DNA of 27,036 nt from a virus, in the IMG/VR virus record IMGVR_UViG_3300027759_000362, positions 1 to 27,036 of that record; one strand, 5' to 3'. The notes under the pieces are model-generated. The model was not told the origin of the DNA, made no database searches, and worked only from the letters and a program-made list of their open reading frames with translations. Both the position numbers and the translations under genes were made by a program. Below are positions 1-5,487 of this stretch, one piece after another; within the stretch, counting starts at the first letter, position 1; each line of letters starts with the position of its first letter.

Positions 1-51
1 TACCCCAAATGTTTCGTGTTGAATCTTGATGTTGTGTGATGCCATGTTCAT
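1..51 (-). CDS. N-terminus of an unidentified protein, cut by the window edge
   Basis: Only 17 codons are visible, reading MNMASHNIKIQHETFGV and running off the left edge without a stop. A second ATG two codons in (MASHN...) is an equally good start. A Bacteroidota-type promoter lies just upstream at 73-104, and no Shine-Dalgarno is present, as is normal for these hosts. It is the first gene downstream of the terminator that closes the large RNA. Too little is present to name a family. Confidence 0.55.
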   Translation of the reverse strand, partial: MNMASHNIKIQHETFGV

Positions 52-72
52 ATCCTTTTCCGATTTAGAATA

Positions 73-104
73 CAAAGATACAAAATTAATTCTGAAATAC
101 CAAA
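73..104 (-). promoter_or_regulatory. Bacteroidota-type promoter for the partial gene at 1-51
   Basis: On the minus strand a perfect -7 element TATCTTTG (80-73) is preceded by TTTG (104-101) with a 20-base spacer. This fits the known TTTG-N19/20-TAnnTTTG consensus of Bacteroidota primary sigma factors. It sits 22 bases upstream of the first ATG and just downstream of the RNA terminator. Confidence 0.65.
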
Positions 105-118
105 TAAAATATTATAAA

Positions 119-152
119 TAAAAAACCCCACCTGAATTAACAGATGGGGTTT
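119..152 (-). terminator. Rho-independent terminator of the large RNA
   Basis: On the minus strand AAACCCCA...TGGGGTTT pairs (152-145 with 130-123), extended by CTG/CAG after one mismatch, with a small loop, followed by a run of six T. It ends the transcript that starts at the 1123-1154 promoter. Confidence 0.8.
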
Positions 153-946
153 AGTGGCTAAAAGGTTGAGAATAAACCTGTTATTAAGAATCTTTAGAAC
201 CATTATTGTTTCGGTTCGTTTCCACATCCTTTTGAGATGTAATCCTCAGTGATAATTGGTTATACCAATTACTTCTTGACTCGTAAACTACTCTCTTAAT
301 ACTCAACTCTCTTTAACCTTGCGAGCTAACTCAGGTTTCGACACCATAGAGGTTTTTCGTAAGAATACAATCAGACTTGCGGTCTTTTTGTGCTATGGAC
401 AGCCCATAACTAAGGAATCACCTTTCATTTACGAGTGATGGACACTTGTGCTTATGATTTTTAGTTTAACTTTTACATTAACATTGTAAATTATAAGTTT
501 GTGTGTCGTGGATGTTAGAAGTGGTGGTCCACCGTAAGCTCCGTTATCTTTTGAACAACAGAATACTAAACCACTCCTTGAGATGTCCCCATCTCCATAT
601 ATCAAGTCAACTTCAAACTAAGAACCTTGGTAGATTCAAAGTAGGGATAGTAACAGCACCGCCTGTACACCATCATACCTTTCGGTTTTAAGTCCACTTT
701 CTTATTGGAACACGCAATGATGAGATTGGAGGTCACACTTCTTACAATATCCCTACGAATTATTCTTATTGGTGTTCCCACCTCAACCAAACGACCCACA
801 TCGCTTGGTCATCTCAACTCTTCACCTACAGTGTTACCCTCGGTTACTAAAGCAAAAATGATATTTCGCTTGTATACTCAAGCTCCGTTTCCGAAGCCGC
901 AAACATGTTAACACAACACATTCACTTTATATTGATGTTAATCAAT

Positions 947-1084
947 TTATTTAACGACCATATACGGCCGATTATCATTTTCAGAAGTAAATCTCAGAAT
1001 CAACCCGAAGGTCTCATCATCAACAATCTGATGGATAATAATATCTTTCAAAGAGCTTGTTTCAATTTTAGAAAAGGAAACCAT
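947..1084 (-). CDS. Possible 45-aa ORF inside the 5' part of the large RNA
   Basis: An ATG-started frame of 45 codons begins 33 bases downstream of the predicted transcript start. The product is protein-like in composition (residues 19-32 read QIVDDETFGLILRF; it ends PYMVVK). A 6-bp hairpin (931-946) immediately follows the stop. Against coding: the same bases form small hairpins, one with a UUCG loop (1012-1003), and the transcript ends pair around it. No family recognised. It could be a leader peptide, a real small early gene preceding a shorter RNA, or chance. Confidence 0.25.
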   Translation of the reverse strand: MVSFSKIETSSLKDIIIHQIVDDETFGLILRFTSENDNRPYMVVK

Positions 1085-1122
1085 AGTTTTACAACATCGT
1101 CAACCCTTTCTTGATTGGTTTA

Positions 1123-1154
1123 CAAAGGTAAGATAAACTTTTCAATTTGTCAAA
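1123..1154 (-). promoter_or_regulatory. Strong promoter of the large RNA
   Basis: Minus strand TACCTTTG (1130-1123) with TTTG (1154-1151) exactly 20 bases upstream. The flanks, including an A-rich block with AAAAAAGTTTG upstream, resemble the promoters at 1423-1454 and 2480-2511. Transcription would start near 1117. Confidence 0.75.
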
Positions 1155-1174
1155 CTTTTTTGTAAACTTTTTTT

Positions 1175-1194
1175 ATATAATATTTTAAAGAACT
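1175..1194. repeat. 20-bp direct repeat, copy 1
   Basis: The 20 bases here are identical to 2381-2400. Both copies lie in intergenic sequence a few bases downstream of a transcription unit on the minus strand (this one just past the stop codon of the gene at 1197-1397). Confidence 0.7.
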
Positions 1195-1196
1195 AT

Positions 1197-1397
1197 TTAA
1201 TCAATCACACATATCATTCTACCACAATTTTCTTTTGAGATTTGTCTATTAACACTTGAACCCTCAACAAACACCATTTTATCAGTAATTTTCTTAACCA
1301 CCCCGAACTCCAATCCTGCACCATTTGTATTACTGATATAAATAACTTTATTACCTAATGAAATTTGTTTACCTTTTACGTCTTTTGTAGTTGTCAT
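1197..1397 (-). CDS. Small hypothetical protein, 66 aa, SH3/KOW-like pattern
   Basis: Starts at ATG 1397 behind a near-perfect promoter at 1423-1454, so it is probably an early gene with its own transcript. The sequence (residues 12-40) alternates hydrophobic strands and turns, GNKVIYI...LEFGVVKKITDKMVFVEG, which resembles the small beta-barrel 'G-x-x-V-x-Y...G-x-V' pattern of many short phage accessory proteins. No catalytic residues or metal site. I do not recognise a named family. The 20-bp direct repeat 1175-1194 lies immediately beyond its stop. Confidence 0.7.
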   Translation of the reverse strand: MTTTKDVKGKQISLGNKVIYISNTNGAGLEFGVVKKITDKMVFVEGSSVNRQISKENCGRMICVID

Positions 1398-1422
1398 TGT
1401 ATATGTTTTTGGTTTTGTTTCA

Positions 1423-1454
1423 CAAAGTTAAGAAGAACTTTTCAATTAAACAAA
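1423..1454 (-). promoter_or_regulatory. Strong promoter for the 66-aa gene
   Basis: Minus strand TAACTTTG (1430-1423) with TTTG (1454-1451) 20 bases upstream, a copy of the 1123 and 2480 promoter modules. Its upstream half lies within the last codons of the preceding gene (stop at 1442). Confidence 0.75.
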
Positions 1455-2284
1455 TTTTTTTGTGAAAGTTTTTTATCGGAAGTTGTTAACAATTTTACTC
1501 TTTGTATTAGTGTTTGTTTTTCTCCATTATAGTCAGCGTGTTTTATTGTACACTTTACTTTTGAATATTCCAAATCATTTATGTTTGGCGGAGTTCCACC
1601 TTTGTATTTGTAAATTTGACCTTCCTTATTTTGATAAGTAACAATTGAACAATATCCGAATTGTGTTTCAAAGGAAAATCTGTGTATTTCGGTCAATTCT
1701 AATTCAACCTTATCTCCATTCTGATGTAGGAACGTCGTCTGAGATTTTCTTATCTCCTCCGCTTTTTTCGCTTCAAGCAATTTAACCTCCGCACAAGTTG
1801 CGTACTTTCTAATAGCGACACAATAAATAGGGTTTCTATGTTCTTCTGAACGACCGAGGTTTGAACCAATATTTTCTAACCAATCATATCTAACAAGTTC
1901 TCCTAATTCAATTAATCGGCGTCTTGCGAATGCTCTTCTCGCACCTTCGAATTGGTCATTATAACATCGAGTTAATTGCCATACATCATTACACTCTAAT
2001 ATTTCAGTTCCTTTATAGAGCCCATATCTAAATTGACTTTTAGAGAATTTAATCTCGTCTGCTCTTTCCCATGAAGATTTACGACCATACAATTCAAGAT
2101 TTGGCTCAATGTTAGGATACAAGTCATTCACTTTATCTATATCCTTACTTATGTTCTTTATGTAAACATATCTATGTTTGTATCCACCGAAATGGTGTTT
2201 TCCGTTACAATCGGTGAAATATTGCTCTTCTTTTGAATAATCCCAGAGAGTATAATATTTTGTGGCGAATCCAATTGCTATCAT
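1442..2284 (-). CDS. Hypothetical protein, 280 aa
   Basis: ATG at 2284, TGA-side end at 1442. The protein is soluble-looking, mixed alpha/beta, rich in aromatic and charged residues, with no signal peptide or membrane segment. A central helical stretch of basic character (about residues 113-130, GARRAFARRRLIELGELVRY) and a lysine/glutamate-rich helix near 165-185 stand out. C-terminal third is beta-rich (threonine/lysine). I do not recognise the family. It is flanked upstream by a terminator (2405-2453) and a weak -7 element (2314-2321), and downstream overlaps the next promoter, so it is probably transcribed alone or from the 2480 promoter by read-through. Confidence 0.75.
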   Translation of the reverse strand: MIAIGFATKYYTLWDYSKEEQYFTDCNGKHHFGGYKHRYVYIKNISKDIDKVNDLYPNIEPNLELYGRKSSWERADEIKFSKSQFRYGLYKGTEILECNDVWQLTRCYNDQFEGARRAFARRRLIELGELVRYDWLENIGSNLGRSEEHRNPIYCVAIRKYATCAEVKLLEAKKAEEIRKSQTTFLHQNGDKVELELTEIHRFSFETQFGYCSIVTYQNKEGQIYKYKGGTPPNINDLEYSKVKCTIKHADYNGEKQTLIQRVKLLTTSDKKLSQKNLFN

Positions 2285-2313
2285 AATTTTTAGTTTAAGT
2301 ATTTAAGATAGCG

Positions 2314-2321
2314 CAAATATA
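2314..2321 (-). promoter_or_regulatory. Possible -7 element for the 280-aa gene
   Basis: Minus strand TATATTTG matches TAnnTTTG 30 bases before the ATG at 2284, but no TTTG lies at the expected upstream distance. Weak candidate. Confidence 0.3.
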
Positions 2322-2380
2322 AACCAAACCAATGAGAGTAAAAAATATTTTTTATAAATTTTCACAATTTCCACTTCATA

Positions 2381-2400
2381 ATATAATATTTTAAAGAACT
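2381..2400. repeat. 20-bp direct repeat, copy 2
   Basis: Identical to 1175-1194. It lies directly after the T run of the terminator at 2405-2453 on the minus strand. Confidence 0.7.
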
Positions 2401-2403
2401 TTT

Positions 2404-2474
2404 TAAAAAACCCCACATTTAATATAGTTTTCTCAAACCATTTGTGGGGTTTTGCGAGATTCTCATCTCATTTG
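2404..2474 (-). ncRNA. Candidate short transcript between a strong promoter and a terminator
   Basis: A full promoter at 2480-2511 is followed after only about 65 bases by a strong terminator. No gene fits between (the longest ATG frame is about 15 codons). It may encode a small RNA, or the terminator may act as an attenuator for the 280-aa gene downstream. The rest of the 2285-2611 gap holds the weak -7 element, the direct repeat and a GTCC-GAAA-GGAC hairpin (2558-2547) in the sigma gene's trailer. Confidence 0.35.
2405..2453 (-). terminator. Rho-independent terminator
   Basis: Minus strand AAAACCCCACA (2453-2443) pairs perfectly with TGTGGGGTTTT (2417-2407) over 11 bp, with a 25-base loop, then a T run to 2405. 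Confidence 0.75.
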
Positions 2475-2479
2475 TTTCA

Positions 2480-2511
2480 CAAAGTTAAGATTAAATTTTC
2501 ATTTAATCAAA
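2480..2511 (-). promoter_or_regulatory. Strong Bacteroidota-type promoter
   Basis: Minus strand TAACTTTG (2487-2480), TTTG (2511-2508), 20-base spacer; nearly the same module as 1423-1454, including the downstream TGAAACAAA. It drives the short unit ending at the 2405 terminator. Confidence 0.7.
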
Positions 2512-2611
2512 TCTTTTTTGAAACTTATTTAAAATTGGGGATGTTTGTCCTTTCGGACTGAGATTATAAATATATCACAGGTTGTTGAAAAGTCAAATAA
2601 TTAAATGAAAA

Positions 2612-3238
2612 TTATGAATTTTTTTCCATATAATCCTTGAATCTCTTAGCTAAAGTACTAATATACCATTTAATAGTTCCTTCAGAAGTTCCAACTATTT
2701 CAGCTATTTCTTTATTTGGTGTTCCTTGCACTCTGAGAACCATAATATCTTTTTCTTTTTCTTTCAATGTTTTCAAGAAATCTTCAAAGGTTTTCTTAAC
2801 ATCATTATATATTGGACTATCATAATATCTATCAGATTGGGATATTTGGCTTGGGTCAATGTGTCTTGTTGATTTGAATTTATTTTGTTCTAATTCTCTC
2901 ACTTTATCTAACATTGTATTGTAAGCGATTTTTATAACCCATGAACTCAAAGAACCTTTACCTTGAAACTTATCAATATATTTTATCGCCTTTTCTAATG
3001 ATTTGGAAGCAATTAAATCAATATCATCATCGTCAAATTTTTGAGTTTTTGATTTGATGAAACTTTTTATCCTTTTATAAAATTGATTGAAAAACTCTGT
3101 TTGAGCTCTTCGGTCACCCATTTTAATCAACTCAACTAATTCAAGTTCATCTTGACTCATAAGAGTTTGCTCTGAAATTATACGATTAATTATTTTAATC
3201 AATTCAGTTTCGTTCAATCTAATAATGTTACTTTTCAT
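2612..3238 (-). CDS. ECF-like RNA polymerase sigma factor with capsid-targeting-like N-terminus
   Basis: 208 aa from ATG 3238. Region 2 spans about residues 40-115 (helices around FNQFYKRIKSFI and GSLSSWVIKIAYNTMLDKVR) and region 4 about 150-203 (KEKDIMVLRVQGTPNKEIAE then GTSEGTIKWYISTLAKRF, a helix-turn-helix). No region 1 or 3, so ECF-type architecture: it should bind host core polymerase and direct it to phage promoters. Before region 2 it carries LNETELIKIINRIISEQ (residues 8-24), in exact register with the N-terminus of the gene at 3699-4040, ending in I-S-E|Q like a T4 prohead-protease site. I chose this start because of that alignment; ATG 3277 adds 13 residues that break it. TATTTATG lies 5 bases upstream. 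Packaging into the virion is inference. Confidence 0.85.
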   Translation of the reverse strand: MKSNIIRLNETELIKIINRIISEQTLMSQDELELVELIKMGDRRAQTEFFNQFYKRIKSFIKSKTQKFDDDDIDLIASKSLEKAIKYIDKFQGKGSLSSWVIKIAYNTMLDKVRELEQNKFKSTRHIDPSQISQSDRYYDSPIYNDVKKTFEDFLKTLKEKEKDIMVLRVQGTPNKEIAEIVGTSEGTIKWYISTLAKRFKDYMEKNS

Positions 3239-3243
3239 ATCCG

Positions 3244-3251
3244 CATAAATA
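3244..3251 (-). promoter_or_regulatory. TATTTAT motif before the sigma gene
   Basis: Minus strand TATTTATG ends 5 bases before ATG 3238. Same motif as before other signal-bearing genes; candidate late promoter element. Confidence 0.3.
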
Positions 3252-3275
3252 GTTTTAATTATTCTTTTATGATTC

Positions 3276-3292
3276 ATACTATTTATTAGTAT
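3276..3292. repeat. Inverted repeat between divergent genes
   Basis: ATACTA-TTTAT-TAGTAT, perfect 6-bp arms. The right arm contains the first two bases of the DUF192 start codon (3291), and the left arm overlaps the alternative sigma start (3277). Could be an operator or a translation-control hairpin. Confidence 0.5.
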
Positions 3293-3638
3293 GAAAGTAA
3301 AAATCAACCAAAATATCTTCAAAGTCAAAACCCTTGTTGATGAAAAATCAAAATACATCGGTATGATGGGTAAAACTTTTGACGAAACTTTTGATGGTCT
3401 ATTATTTTTGATGGGCGGTGATAAACAATGTTTTTGGATGAAGAATTGTATAATTCCGTTGGACATTATTATCATCAAAAATAATGTTATTGTTAATATC
3501 CATCACAATTGTCCTCCATGTGATGATGACATGTGTCCAAGTTATTGCGGTAACGGAAATATTGTTTTGGAAATTGATGGTGGTTCTTGTGAAGAACTTA
3601 ATATTGAGCCTGGTGATTCAGTTGAGTATTTATTTTAA
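3291..3638 (+). CDS. DUF192 family protein
   Basis: 115 aa. The family signature is clear: G-x-M-x-x-x-F (residues 24-30), then FWMKNCIIPLDIIII (48-62), then VLEIDGG (92-98) and the terminal GDSVEY. DUF192 proteins are small beta-rich domains of unknown biochemical role, usually exported in bacteria; this one has no signal peptide and is cytoplasmic or virion-borne. Between strands it holds a cysteine cluster, CPPCDDDMCPSYC (74-86), that could bind a metal; related CPPC/CP-x-Y patterns occur in some family members. It is divergent from the sigma gene, which lies 52 bases away, and has TATTTATT 3 bases before the ATG. Confidence 0.85.
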   Translation: MKVKINQNIFKVKTLVDEKSKYIGMMGKTFDETFDGLLFLMGGDKQCFWMKNCIIPLDIIIIKNNVIVNIHHNCPPCDDDMCPSYCGNGNIVLEIDGGSCEELNIEPGDSVEYLF

Positions 3639-3698
3639 CATATCTTTTCCTTAAATCTGAAGTATCTCTTAAACCAATTTCGTTTAATTGTTTTTTCA

Positions 3699-4040
3699 CT
3701 ATAAACCTATCCAGTTTAAAAACTCATCAATTAATCCACCTTCTTTAGCAATTAACTTTTTCAAAAGTACTTTGTCTTGTGCAGGCATTTTATCCCATGT
3801 GTCTGGACCCCAAACCCCATCAGCAGGATATACCTTAATCTTAGCCTGATAATTAGAGATTTCATTCTCAGTTGGTGAGTTAGGTCCTGCTTTACCATTA
3901 ACTACCAATTTAGCTCCCTTTGTATTCAAAAAATTTTGAATACCTTTAATGAAGTTTAGCTCTTCAGTTTGTTCTGTGATAACTCTTTTAACGATGTTTC
4001 GTAAATCGTTTTCAGTTAATTTTATTATTTTTTGTCCCAT
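3699..4040 (-). CDS. Peptidoglycan-binding-like protein with capsid-targeting-like N-terminus
   Basis: 113 aa. Residues 8-24 read LTENDLRNIVKRVITEQ, an amphipathic helix ending I-T-E|Q, aligned residue for residue with the sigma factor's N-terminus. Residues about 30-85 resemble a PG_binding_1 domain: helix IKGIQNFLNT, then the hallmark DGVWGPDTWDK (74-84), interrupted by a polar loop. The C-terminus is a Leu-rich helix ending in FLNWIGL. Such domains normally bind cell-wall peptides; after cleavage the mature protein would be about 90 aa. It follows the ferritin-like gene with a 1-base gap, so it is co-transcribed. No catalytic domain is present. Confidence 0.75.
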   Translation of the reverse strand: MGQKIIKLTENDLRNIVKRVITEQTEELNFIKGIQNFLNTKGAKLVVNGKAGPNSPTENEISNYQAKIKVYPADGVWGPDTWDKMPAQDKVLLKKLIAKEGGLIDEFLNWIGL

Positions 4041-4041
4041 A

Positions 4042-4413
4042 TTATGATTTTAATGTTAATAAGTATTTTAATTTATTGATTTCACCCAACATTTCATCTC
4101 TAAGGTTAAGTAAATCAGTATCGTATCTTGAATCTAATTGTTCTGTCATATCAACCAAAAACTCGGTGATTCCGTCCAAAAAGTTTTGAACATTGATTGC
4201 ACTTATATCTTGGAACATAATTGAAAACTCAGGTTCAAATTCAGGTCTACCGTATTTACCCATCATGGATTCAGTAAACATATCAATTGTTTCACCTAAA
4301 TTGTCGTAGATTTCGCCGTAAGCCCTGTGTTTAGCATCTCCAAATGTTTGCCAATGCAAAAATTTGAATTGTAATTGTATCTGTACTAATTTAAGTATTA
4401 ATTCTTCTTTCAT
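4042..4413 (-). CDS. Ferritin/Dps-like four-helix protein (DUF5856-like)
   Basis: 123 aa from ATG 4413 (a TTG three codons earlier is less likely because it overlaps the preceding stop). Helical throughout. Residues 16-43 contain FKFLHWQTFGDAKHRAYGEI, then Y-x-x-L-x-E-x-x-D, matching the Dps-like pattern 'LHW...H...Y..L.E.ID' seen in phage DUF5856 proteins. His and Glu positions are consistent with a ferritin-fold metal site. In cells Dps proteins sequester iron and shield DNA; for a phage copy, protection of injected or replicating DNA is a guess. It is sandwiched between a 24-codon ORF and the PG-binding-like gene in one leftward unit. Confidence 0.7.
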   Translation of the reverse strand: MKEELILKLVQIQLQFKFLHWQTFGDAKHRAYGEIYDNLGETIDMFTESMMGKYGRPEFEPEFSIMFQDISAINVQNFLDGITEFLVDMTEQLDSRYDTDLLNLRDEMLGEINKLKYLLTLKS

Positions 4414-4422
4414 ATTGTTCAA

Positions 4423-4497
4423 TTATTTTTTATTTTTATCATCAAAATTTCGTGTAATCAATGCTAATTGTTTTTCAGTTAATATGATATTCACCAT
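4423..4497 (-). CDS. Candidate 24-aa peptide resembling the capsid-targeting helix
   Basis: ATG 4497 to TAA 4423. The peptide contains IILTEKQLALITRNF, which resembles the N-terminal helices of the sigma factor (IIRLNETELIKIINR) and the PG-binding-like protein (IIKLTENDLRNIVKR). It lacks the I-x-E|Q cleavage end. The stop abuts the ferritin-like gene, and TATTTATT lies 12 bases before the start, behind a terminator. It may be a real small gene, a leader peptide, or a remnant of a longer tagged protein. Confidence 0.4.
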   Translation of the reverse strand: MVNIILTEKQLALITRNFDDKNKK

Positions 4498-4509
4498 TTT
4501 GTTTTTACT

Positions 4510-4517
4510 AATAAATA
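4510..4517 (-). promoter_or_regulatory. TATTTAT motif, candidate late promoter
   Basis: Minus strand TATTTATT between the methyltransferase terminator (4531-4553) and the next leftward unit (4497-3699). The position right after a terminator supports a promoter role. Confidence 0.4.
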
Positions 4518-4530
4518 TCCATAAAAGAAA

Positions 4531-4553
4531 AAAAAGGGTTTTATGACCCTTTT
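4531..4553 (-). terminator. Terminator of the methyltransferase gene
   Basis: Minus strand AAAAGGGT (4553-4546), loop CATAAA, ACCCTTTT (4539-4532), then a long T run. The stem overlaps the methyltransferase stop codon at 4552-4554. Confidence 0.75.
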
Positions 4554-5424
4554 AATTAAATTCTAATTTGGTTTGTCTATTTAAATCAATAAAATGTTGG
4601 GCTCTATCTCGTCCAATCTTTGCATAATTCTCACTCAATTCAATTCCTACCCATCTACGATTCAAGGTTTCAGCTGCAACCAAACTAGTTCCACTACCAG
4701 CAAATGGGTCAAGAACAATATCATTTTTATAAGTCAATATTTTGATGGCTTTATTTGGAATATCCATTGAGAAACTTGCTTTAGTTAAAGATTTGGTATC
4801 CGCAAAGTATTTCCATTGTCCGAATACTAATTCCATAAACTCTTTCTTATCTTCTTCAAGATAAACTACTTTCTTTTTTACGGTACCATCTTCTTGTTCA
4901 ACATCTGTCGGAATACCCGTCCATTGTGGTTGTCCTTTAATTTTCTTAATGTGATGTTTTTTATATGCAAGAATCACACATTCTTTCGGATTGTAAATAT
5001 ATGGTGACGATGAACTCATCCAAGAACCCCAAGCTGTGGTCTTACTTCTATGTGGACTATCTTCTTCCAAATCAACGATACCAAAGAATTTGAATCCAAT
5101 CTCTTTCATCACTTGATAAACTTCGGAAACAAAAAATATTCTTCCACCTTTAGATTGTCGGTTAATTTCATATGGGATATTCAATGCAATTCTACCATCG
5201 TCTTTCAACACTTTATAAGCTTCGGTTAACCATTCTTTAGTAAACTTAAGATACTCTTCAATATCCATATCGTCATCGTGAACATCGTATTTGATGCCAA
5301 CACCATAGGGTGGTGATGTTACAATTAAATCAACACAACCCTCGGGGAACTTAGCCATTTCTTCAATACAATTCCCGTTGATAATCTGATTCAACACATC
5401 TTCTATATTTTCTATATTTTTCAT
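4552..5424 (-). CDS. DNA methyltransferase, TSPPY type (N4-cytosine or N6-adenine)
   Basis: 290 aa. Catalytic motif IV TSPPYG is at residues 36-41 and the SAM-binding motif I DPFAGSGTS at 239-247, an order typical of beta-group amino-methyltransferases (ParB/PvuII-like, Pfam N6_N4_Mtase). The linker between (about 100-215) would hold the target-recognition segment. TSPPY is more usual among N4-cytosine enzymes, but N6-adenine cannot be excluded. No restriction endonuclease is adjacent, so it is an orphan enzyme, probably protecting phage DNA from host restriction. It is a separate class from the D12 enzyme at 16853-17692. A terminator follows directly. Confidence 0.9.
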   Translation of the reverse strand: MKNIENIEDVLNQIINGNCIEEMAKFPEGCVDLIVTSPPYGVGIKYDVHDDDMDIEEYLKFTKEWLTEAYKVLKDDGRIALNIPYEINRQSKGGRIFFVSEVYQVMKEIGFKFFGIVDLEEDSPHRSKTTAWGSWMSSSSPYIYNPKECVILAYKKHHIKKIKGQPQWTGIPTDVEQEDGTVKKKVVYLEEDKKEFMELVFGQWKYFADTKSLTKASFSMDIPNKAIKILTYKNDIVLDPFAGSGTSLVAAETLNRRWVGIELSENYAKIGRDRAQHFIDLNRQTKLEFN

Positions 5425-5487
5425 AATATTCTTTTTTTCTTGTTAGTTGAACTTTTGAGTCATCATAAATGTAACTTAATAAATTAA

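Larger units (their letters stand above)
119..1117 (-). ncRNA. Candidate large structured noncoding RNA, about 1 kb
   Basis: About 950 bases carry no convincing ORF but are framed by a strong leftward promoter (1123-1154) and a terminator (119-152). The region is visibly less AT-rich than its neighbours and dense in hairpins on the minus strand: a 9-bp stem at 786-809 with a G-U pair; GGTG-GGAA-CACC (782-771); ACC-GAAA-GGT (686-677); GAGATG-GGGA-CATCTC (595-580); 7-bp stems at 392-410 and 254-270; 6 bp at 931-946; others at 197-217, 224-240, 373-385, 417-439, 868-883 and 1003-1033. A long-range 9-bp helix joins 641-649 and 748-756. The ends pair over 10 bp (1100-1109 with 160-169). Size and context recall the GOLLD/ROOL class of giant phage RNAs, but I cannot assign a family. 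A 45-codon ORF (947-1084) is the main competing reading of its 5' part. Confidence 0.7.

Noticed and set aside
197-240. GGTTCGTTTCC near 213 reminiscent of a tRNA T-arm
   Set aside because: No acceptor stem, anticodon arm or CCA around it, and it lies on the strand opposite to the transcript.
503-911. Open frames of 60-70 codons on both strands in the 1-kb left region (503-691, 602-799, 705-911)
   Set aside because: They use alternative start codons or out-of-context ATGs, overlap each other, and run across hairpin stems; their products look like random translations (Arg/Cys/His mixtures).
119-1117. tmRNA or RNase P RNA as identity of the large RNA
   Set aside because: I could not find the tRNA-like ends of tmRNA or the conserved RNase P core sequences; the size is also too large.
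3239-3478. Upstream extension of the sigma ORF to 3478
   Set aside because: It would be fully antisense to the DUF192 coding region, and the tag helix aligns with another protein only when starting at 3238.
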